Part shown: piece by piece, positions 56,561 through 64,000 of the stretch
Numbering within the stretch: position 1 is the stretch's first letter
How the letters are laid out: each line of letters opens with the position of its first letter
Assembly (NCBI RefSeq): GCF_949987535.1
Contig: NC_080073.1
Coordinates: forward strand, 29,260,116-29,324,115
Source of the DNA: Balaenoptera acutorostrata
Lineage: Eukaryota; Chordata; Mammalia; Artiodactyla; Balaenopteridae
Reading direction: 5' to 3'
Length of the DNA stretch: 64,000 nt
Notes under the pieces: model-generated
Told to the model about the DNA's origin: nothing
What the model saw: the letters and a program-made list of their open reading frames with translations, nothing else
Database searches by the model: none
Position numbers and translations under genes: made by a program

Positions 56561-56809
56561 CAGTGCATGGTTGAGTCCCTTCTTTCCAGGATTTCACATT
56601 TATCTGTCGGAAAACAAATATAAATACAAAATCAAAACATGCTGTAGGATTTGTGTAATTTCTTCCTGAAGTATACATTTTCTTTTTGAAGGGAAATATT
56701 CATTGCTCAAAGTATTTTTTTCCCCCAAAATGAGAAAGTTTTTTTCCCCCCCCTCAATTATTGATATGTGCCTTTGGGATAAACTAAAGAAGAGAGTAAG
56801 AGTCACCTG
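56561..56809. other. Low-copy DNA
   Basis: T- and C-runs at 56717-56753. Nothing recognised. Confidence 0.5.
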
Positions 56810-57560
56810 AAAATTAGATAGTTGTATATATTTGATATTTAAATTGTGTAAATTTCATTCCAAATGTCCCACTATGCATGTATATAGAAATATACAAAAT
56901 TTTATATGTATAATAATCCACATGCAGTTTTGTAAGCTAGTTTTTTTTTTAACCTAATATCATCCTTCTATGTTGATAAATATGCATCTACATCATTGTT
57001 TTAAAAGACTGCATAGTAATCCATTTTATAGGTAAAGCACATTTATTTAGCCAATGCCCTGTTGATGGACATTAAGATTGTTTCTGGGTTTTCAATATTG
57101 CAAAGAACAATAGAACAAACATCCTCATACATACATCTTCATGGACTTGACAAGTTGTTTCTTTGAGATATAATCCTAGAAATTAAATTATATGAAAATA
57201 TAATTAAAAATTTTATGGGAGTTGCTCCTTTGTCTTTCAAAAAGGTACTGATTTCTACTCATCCCATCTGCATATGAGAGTCTTCAATTCCTTTTAACAT
57301 CACTAACGCTGGATAGTGTAAATCTTCTTAATCTTTGTCAACCTGAAAGATACAAAGAAATGTTTCATTGTGATTTTTGTTTGAATTTCTTTGATTAATA
57401 ATGAGGTTGAACATTTCCCCATTATTGTCCATTTCTATTTCTACTTTTGGGAGTTACCCATTCATATCTTTTTTCCTGTTTTTCTGTTAGGCTTTTTGCC
57501 TTTCTCTTATTGCTTATAATAGCTTTCTGTAAATTCTGGATACATGTGATTCTTATGCAG
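56810..57560 (-). mobile_element. Ancient L1 3'UTR, antisense
   Basis: ACTGCATAGTAATCCATTTTA, CCTGTTGATGGACATTAAGA, TTGAATTTCTTTGATTAATA and ATTCTGGATACATGTGATT are L1M 3'UTR landmarks reversed, in the expected order. Confidence 0.8.
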
Positions 57561-58430
57561 CATCTGGACAGGAGCTTGTCAAGAAAATATTGGAGAAGAA
57601 TACAGCATTAAAATAAAAGAATTTACTACTCTGTAACTCAGGGTAGCCGTCTAACCCGTCTGTCCCTCAGTTTCCTCTTGTCTAAAACTAGAAAATTCAT
57701 TCATTTCTCAGATTTCTTCACTTGTAGTAAAGCTAATACTTGTTAAAGTGAAGTATTTTACCCATGTAATGTCCACAGGGAACACTTTGGAGTCCTCTAT
57801 TGTTTTAATCACCGTCTGTTTACCCCGTTGGTGAGGGAGAGATTTCCACCCTAGGGATATGGGGATGGCCAAACACACAACCTCCAACACTGGACAGGGG
57901 AGACTGACAGCAGTTTATCAGTCACATATGCTCACAGCCTAGGGGAAGAGGTGCTGCACACCACACAAAGCCCCAAGATGGTTGCACTTGGGAACAGAGT
58001 GAAAAACCAGAGGCTGTGAGAGGCAGTATCAAGGGGGTGGGTGACCCTTGGTTCCTGCAAGAAGATGTAATTGGCTTATTTGAATCATTCCAGAGGCTGA
58101 CAGGAAACTGAACCCCATTATTCAGGGTTAACAGGAACTGTGCCTGGTCCGCATGATAAGGAGAGCTGCTTGGCTAGGGGACTTTAATCCCCAGGAGCAG
58201 AATGGGAAGAGGAACTTGTGGTTGGGCCATTGGATGCCATCCTGATTTTCCCCAGCTGTCAAGGCAGCATATAATATTGAGGTTCGATTTTAGGTCTTAT
58301 ATCACAGCTCTCACTGAGAGGTGGGTCTCTAAACTCAGTGGCCTCTTCTCAGTCCTCATTGCCCCTGCCTGAGGTCATCCTGTCCACTCCTGAAAATTCT
58401 TCCCCTCCAATGGCCTCCATACCACGGCCC
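57561..58430. other. Low-copy DNA with possible old repeats
   Basis: 57645-57700 is MIR-like (GTCCCTCAGTTTCCTCTTGT). 57820-58290 is GC-richer and might be an LTR relic, but I found neither termini nor direct repeats. Confidence 0.4.
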
Positions 58431-58434
58431 TGTT

Positions 58435-58648
58435 CAGGGAGGCAGCGTGACATGAGTGAGATGCTCCCCAAGTCAGATAAACATATTTTTGAACCCACCT
58501 ATGTCACTAACCAGTTGTACGGCCTTGGGCAAGATACATTACTCCTCAGCCTGAGTGTTTATAAGATAAAGATAGTACAGACCTCATCGAATAACATATA
58601 AAAAGTTTCTGGCATAGTGCCTGGTTCATATTGGGCATTTAGATCTTA
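58435..58648 (+). mobile_element. MIR SINE
   Basis: GTTGTACGGCCTTGGGCAAG, AAGATAGTACAGACCTCATC and CATAGTGCCTGGTTCATATT follow MIR. Confidence 0.8.
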
Positions 58649-59185
58649 TTCTTTAACATCTTTTACTTGTTAATCTTCATATTCCTGCCATCTAAATGTG
58701 AGTGTTAACTAAGATTTGTTGCACACTTTCCAACCCCCTTTTTCTATTCCTCAGCCCTTGAAGACATAGGCACATTTTCTATGGCTTCCATTTGCACCTT
58801 AAGGCAAATGGCCCCCAAGTTGCATTTCTTACGGTGGTCGTTCTCTGGTTCTCTGGTCCCACATTTCCAACTGTTTCCTGAAGATTTTCCCTGCAGTGTC
58901 TTTTTTCAGCATGTTAAAGTTTCTCCTCAAACCAGTACCTTCTATGGTACTTCTTCTTTTGGCTGACTTCCTCATTAGTGTCCCTGTCATTTTGGCTTAA
59001 TACTCTTAAGTCTCTTTTAGTTCCTTTCTCTTTCAGACCCACAGTAACTCAGCTCTCAATGGCTGTTTGTTTCTTCTCTCACAGGATGGCTTGCATCCAT
59101 CCTTTCTACTCCATTCCCAGAGATCAGTGCCTTTAAAGAGTTGCACTAGGCTCTGAGTTTCTTCCTTCTCTGCAAACCCCCCTTT
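58649..59185. other. Low-copy DNA, pyrimidine-rich
   Basis: Could be decayed LINE text. Nothing firm. Confidence 0.4.
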
Positions 59186-59189
59186 TGTC

Positions 59190-59510
59190 TCCCAGTCCAG
59201 CCTGTGTCCCACTGCTTGATAAATCTTTCAAAGACTCATCTCCAGTCATGTTTCCTCTACTCTAAAGCTACCAGTGCTTCCTTGGTGGCCATAAACTGAT
59301 GCAAGTTCCTTAGCCTGGCATGCAGGGTCCCTGACAATCTAGTTACTCACTTTCTAGCATTGGTGTCCTCGGTATTCCTACATACCATCAGCTTGATCTT
59401 TCTTTTTAGTCCCCAGGATATGCATGGTTCCAAAGTGCCTTTATCTATGTTTTCCCTTTTCCATGGGCAACTCACCTTCCGATTCATTCTCAGTGTTTTG
59501 AAATCTTGTG
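59190..59510 (+). mobile_element. L2 relic, sense
   Basis: GCTTGATAAATCTTTCAAAG, TTCCTTAGCCTGGCATGCAG and CCCTGACAATCTAGTTACTC match the L2 3' region. Confidence 0.6.
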
Positions 59511-59512
59511 TT

Positions 59513-59665
59513 CAGAATTCAAATCCCGGCTTTGCTGGTTACTAGCTTTGTAACTTTGAAAAATCATTTAACCTCTCTGAACCTTGGGTTCCTCATTTGT
59601 TAATGGGGATAATAGTATCATGTTACAGGGATATTTATGAAAACAACTAACAGTGCTTGTGTTAT
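59513..59665 (+). mobile_element. MIR SINE
   Basis: CAAATCCCGGCTTTGCTGGT, TTTAACCTCTCTGAACCTTG and TTAATGGGGATAATAGTATC are MIR landmarks. Confidence 0.85.
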
Positions 59666-59857
59666 AAACATGGAATTGTTCTTACTGCTGTTGCGCCCAT
59701 CACCCCAGCCAAAAGTAATCTTTGCTTCCTCTGAATACCTACTTTGTTACACAAGAGGCACTTATTTTATATGCCTTGTGCTGTGTTGTACTTCAAAAGG
59801 TTGTATCTTTATTAATTACACTGAAAGTTCCTTGAAATTGGGCATCAAGTATTGCAT

Positions 59858-60330
59858 ATCTTTATTCATTCATCAGAGATTTAATGGGTATTTTGTTTGT
59901 GTCTCATGGGGTGCTAAGGCCTGGGGATGCAAGAATGACAAAGACTTAGTCCCTACTATCAAAAAGCTTCCCACCATCTAATTATCATTGAATGCTACCT
60001 AGACTAGGTTGAGATAAACCCATTGAGAGCCCAGAGTAGGGGCACCTGACTCACTTCGGAATTCTGGACAGCGTTCTGAGGAAGTGACATCCAAACTGAG
60101 ACAGGAAGAATGTAGGCATTGGCCAGGTGCAGGTGGGGAGGTGCAGTGCAGCTGGATGAATGAGGGAGAGCTTTCAGTGCAGAAAGAAACATGTTTATAA
60201 ATAAAGAGGGGAAGCAGAACAAAATGTTCTGTGAATTGCAGTACAAAATGGCTGTGGTCTTGGTTTTGAAGGAGAACTAGCAAGAGATAAAACTAGGAAG
60301 GTAAGCCAAGGCTGGATCATGAAGGATTCT
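59858..60330 (-). mobile_element. L2 relic, antisense
   Basis: Begins with TTATTCATTCATCAGAGATT, then GCTAAGGCCTGGGGATGCAA, GAGGAAGTGACATCCAAACTG and GGCTGGATCATGAAGGATTC, reversed L2 in order. Confidence 0.7.
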
Positions 60331-61965
60331 TCAATTATTTCTACCATTAATAGTGCCCAGTACAGTGCCTGCATCTGGTAGGTTCAATAAATGTGTTTCT
60401 AGCCTTTATAAAGAGCAGATGCACATGATTTAGTCTCAGCATTTCCTGTCAAGGAAACCTAGTTTGGCAAGAGAGCAAAGTTTCAAAATTGCTGAAATCC
60501 TTTACTTGTATTTCTTAGAAACTGTGAAGGAGAGCTATATATCTAATCCAGGCCATATTTATAAACAAACAAACTGTCAAATGACAAAACTAAAATGATT
60601 TAGTAATGCGTTTGATGTCCTTTATTCAAGGGAAAACAATTCATGGATTGGGGGATTACAGTGCAGAGCAGTGGAGCACCCTTCTTGAGGGATTTTGGGC
60701 AAGAGCGAGTTTTACAGATGATTGGAAACAGTGACACGGAAATGGCATGATGGGCTAGAAGGTCAGGGATTTGCTTGTAAGGAGAGCAGGTCCTGTTTTC
60801 TAGGGTAAGGTGAGCTCTCTAAAGCCGAGTTGGAGGATTGTGATTTGGTGTGTGTTAGGCTCCCTTAACAGGTGTTTCCTGTAAGTGTGGGCTGACCTAG
60901 CTTTAGATTTATGACATGGGCTGGGCCACTGGGGCAGCCTCCATTTTGTGGGGTTTGATATATGAATTAACTTTATCAAAACAAACCAACCAACAAACAA
61001 CCCTACTGCTCCTATCCACTTTCATATGTTTTACTACACTGATGTCTGTTATTTCCTAAAAGTAAAACCAAACAGATGTCCTCTCTCCTCCACCAGATGA
61101 TACACTTTTTTCCTTCCACTCCCTCAGTACTTTGTCACACAGCTAGACTTGACCTCTCTCTAACCTTCCTCTCCATTTTTCTCTCCCTCTCTCCATCTTC
61201 ACCAAAGTCTAGAGAAACTGGATTGGTGGACACTGAGCCCTCCTCAGGTGACCACAGTTTAATAAGGATTGTCCAAACAAATGTAAGGAGTGAGTGAACC
61301 ATTCTGTGAAAGAACCAGAGGCTACCGCTGAGAAGCCCGAAGCCCTGTGTGTGGTGAGTTTGGTCTACCTCAGAAACTCATCCTTCCATTTTCAAAAGAA
61401 ATTTTCTCATTCAGCATTCTGTTTCCCACCTCTCCCCTTCGTCCATTATTTCTTCCAAACCATGAATCATAAACTTCAAGAAAGCATTGTGAATAATTTA
61501 TATTCTTTTATTACGCATTGCCTAACTCCCTTTGGGGGAAATGAAGAGAAACATTAGTCTTTTGCTGCTTATTCTCCCGTGGACTGAGACCATGTCAGCT
61601 GCAGGCGATAGCAAGGATTTATGACCACAGAAGCTGTCATTATGGAACAGTTGATTGACCCATAGTTTTGATTAACCAAAATATTAAAAAAAAAAAATCA
61701 GCAACAGTGCTAATGACACTAGTATGGAAATTCAACATTTACCGACTTCCACTGAGACCTGCCTGTTACCATCTTTCTTTCCAGCGCTCAATGGTGTTTT
61801 CTTCCCTGCCTATTTAATTGGTTTTCCTGTGGAGTCTTTCTCAGAATTTGTAAATTCAAATACAGAGCTATGATGGCTCAGAGCGCATAGTGGTACCCTG
61901 CTGCTGGGGATGAGGGAGACTAGATGTGCTCAGGTCCTATTTGGTTTGGTCTTTCTAAATGTCTT
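60331..61965. other. Low-copy DNA, nothing firmly recognised
   Basis: 60350-60400 is a possible L2 terminus (AGTGCCTGCATCTGGTAGG). Other parts are unassigned. Short frames (60800-61000 minus, 61076-61297 plus, 61294-61557 plus) have no domains. Confidence 0.45.
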
Positions 61966-62095
61966 GGGAATTCCCTGGTGGTTCAGTGGTTAGGACTTGG
62001 TGCTTGCACTGCCTGGGCCCGGGTTCAATCCCTGGTTGGGGAACTAAGATCCCACAAGCCGTGCGATGTGGCCAAAAAAAAAAAAAAAAAAAAAA
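61966..62095 (+). mobile_element. Short tRNA-derived SINE with poly(A)
   Basis: Starts GGGAATTCCCTGGTGGTTCA, B box GGTTCAATCCC, ends GATGTGGCC followed by 23 A. This is the short monomeric relative of the CHR SINEs. A clear TSD was not found. The long A-tail suggests a fairly young insertion. Confidence 0.9.
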
Positions 62096-62189
62096 TCTTT
62101 ACTCAGCTTCACAGCACCAGGAAGTATATTAATAGTACCTGTCTTGGGCCATTGAGATGCATCTGGCACATTGGGTTGGTCCCAAAGTA

Positions 62190-62840
62190 TTGTTAGAATG
62201 TGTCACCTCTACTCCATCACCTCCAGCACCATGCCATCCAAATTCTAGACTAACTGGCCTACCTGAAATCACTCTGCCTCCCCTCTACCCAAATCCATTT
62301 TTTTCAAAGCATAAATATGGTCATATCAACTACTACCACTGCACCCTGCTTAAAATCCCCAAAATGGCTTCCCATTGCTCAAAATTCTTGATGTGGACCA
62401 TAAAGCCTTGCATGGTCACCATTAATACTCTTCTTCATCACTCCATCCCTTGTGGATTCTCCACTCCAATCAGGCTGGCCTTTATTCAGTCCCTATATTC
62501 ACTCTACTCAGTCTCATTACAGGGCCTTTGCTTATCTGGTACCTACAGCCTATAAATTTCAGCTCAAGTGTTATTTCTTCTGGGACACTTTCTTTGCCTC
62601 TGTTATACCCCCTTAACTGGACTCCTTCTATGTAATGGGTCCTCCTGGTACCAGATACCTCTCCTTGGGCACCTTTCAGAAGGTCAGTTTTATATTGGTG
62701 AGGTCTTTTGATTATCTGCCTCCCCTGGATTCCTTGAGGGCAAGGCCTGTCTTTGTTTTGACTCACATTTATATCTTCAGCACCTAACAAAGTGCCTGGC
62801 TCTTAGGAGGCAGTCAGTAAATAGGTATTAGATGATTGGG
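62190..62840 (+). mobile_element. L2 relic, sense
   Basis: CAAAATGGCTTCCCATTGCTC, ACCATAAAGCCTTGCATGGTC, CTTGAGGGCAAGGCCTGTC and CAAAGTGCCTGGCTCTTAGG follow L2 to its 3' end. Confidence 0.8.
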
Positions 62841-64000
62841 TAAACAAATAAAGTTGAGTATAAGTTTAATCAGATAATAGGTCTTACCTTGTCTTTGAAG
62901 GATAGTTGACAAGAAATCCAAATGAATCCCTACTGGAAAGGCTGAGAGTGAAAATGTCTTTAGATGCAGGAAGGCTAGAAACAGCCTGTAGCAGCCAACT
63001 AAATCTATTTCATTCTGTTTGAAATGAGGGGACACCATTGACGATAATAGTTTTGGGTGGATGTAGGAAAAATCTCTGTGCGGTTGCTGGAAGATTGTTC
63101 CAGTCTGTTATAGTGTTCACAACTATGGAGCATGTATTTTTCTCTCCTATTTCTTTGTTTTTAAGGGACTTGTCATGCATTTCCTATTAGAATGAAGTTG
63201 TGGCTACTTATTAGAAGGTTGTATACAAATGAGCTTCTGTAGTTTCACTGATCCATCCCAGTTAGCTCCCCTGCTTGTCTTTATCCCATCTTCCTAGGAA
63301 ACATGAAATATCTCACTTGGGAGGAGGGATGCAATTCTTGGGCATATAGTATTTTTTTCTGAACATTACTTCTTATTTGCAAAGGAGAGAAGTAAACAGT
63401 TTAAACAGGGAAAATGCATATTATGGGTCTGTAGGCTGACTAGGAAGGCAAGAGAGGAGAATTTTGCTAGGCATTGAAGTAGTGGCTTTCCTGGTCTCAG
63501 GTCAGAACATCTGTCTGTGTCCCAGGGCAGATTTGGTTTAAGACCAAAACAAATAGCTCCCCTTACATGGTTCTGACCCCTGTGGCGAAGAAAAGGAACT
63601 AAGCTAGTCCAACTGTAACTGCTGGGGAAGTCATTGTTCTCTCCAACCTTCTGGGAGCCCCAAATAATTAGCTGTGCATAGAGCAAGTTGGAATCAGAAT
63701 TCCCCTCCAGGGTTTTCTGTGTCCAGCCAAACAAAGCAAGCTGAGCCGAGAGACAAATAAACCCAGGGACAGAGGGTGGATGCCAGTCCTCCTTTCCCTC
63801 CCTGCATTTCAGTTCTGGTCCTCCAGGTCTGTGTCCTCAGCTTCCTTGTCTCTCATGTTCCCCGGGGCCCCTCATCTTGTGTAGCCTGAGAGCGTTCCAC
63901 TCTCTTAATTAGAGAGACCAGTGAGCCCGTCTCAGGCGGAAGGCTGGAGCTATGTTTTGGGACTTGTGAGGGCTTTGGAGGAGCAGGTTGGCCTGTGGAG
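62841..64000. other. Low-copy DNA to the window edge
   Basis: Nothing recognised. A 122-codon antisense frame (63366-63734) has no familiar domain and is treated as chance. Confidence 0.45.

Noticed and set aside
63366..63734. 122-codon antisense frame near the right edge
   Set aside because: No recognised domain, no sign of flanking splice sites, and length compatible with chance.

Overview
This window is nuclear DNA of a placental mammal, and the retroposons point to a cetartiodactyl, most likely a cetacean. Five tRNA-derived SINEs of the CHR type lie at about 9.8, 25.0, 31.7, 51.9 and 62.0 kb. Four of them carry clean target-site duplications (TSDs). They sit among L1 copies whose 3' ends look like those of whales and their relatives. 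No ruminant BovB or Bov-tA element was recognised. The species call and the family names rest on remembered consensus sequences, not on a database search.

I find no intact cellular protein-coding gene, no functional RNA gene and no CRISPR array in the 64 kb. Every longer open frame is explained by a transposable element, a shadow of one on the other strand, a simple repeat or chance. The window is therefore intergenic or inside a large intron.

Layout. 0-1.9 kb: an L1 insertion with a twin-priming inversion. 1.9-9.8 kb: low-copy DNA with old L2, MIR and hAT relics and a MaLR LTR; 8.4-9.8 kb is transposon-free and has palindromic homeodomain- and forkhead-like sites. 9.8-14 kb: a SINE, an L1 tail, an L2 and a hAT relic. 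15-18.5 kb: an ancient L1 broken first by a MaLR solo LTR and then by a 1.7-kb GC-rich antisense insert. That insert has a poly-T end, a 16-bp TSD and an L1 endonuclease site, so it is a retrocopy of an unidentified transcript. 18.6-23.7 kb: a nearly full-length dead L1. 24-28 kb: an L1 relic, a microsatellite, a SINE and a 2.4-kb truncated L1. 28-35 kb: an ERV1-like solo LTR inside another old L1, a SINE inside a candidate conserved block, and a Tigger relic. 35-64 kb: mostly old L2 and MIR with low-copy DNA. It includes a 1.6-kb L2 with reverse transcriptase remnants (48.4-50.0 kb), an ERVL-like LTR (45.9 kb), an old L1 tail (56.8 kb) and two further candidate conserved blocks (39.4-40.7 and 54.95-56.6 kb).

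Nothing here forms a working gene system. The most informative content is the layered record of retroposition: nested insertions whose relative order can be read, and the antisense retrocopy at 16.7-18.4 kb, which is the best candidate for something undescribed.
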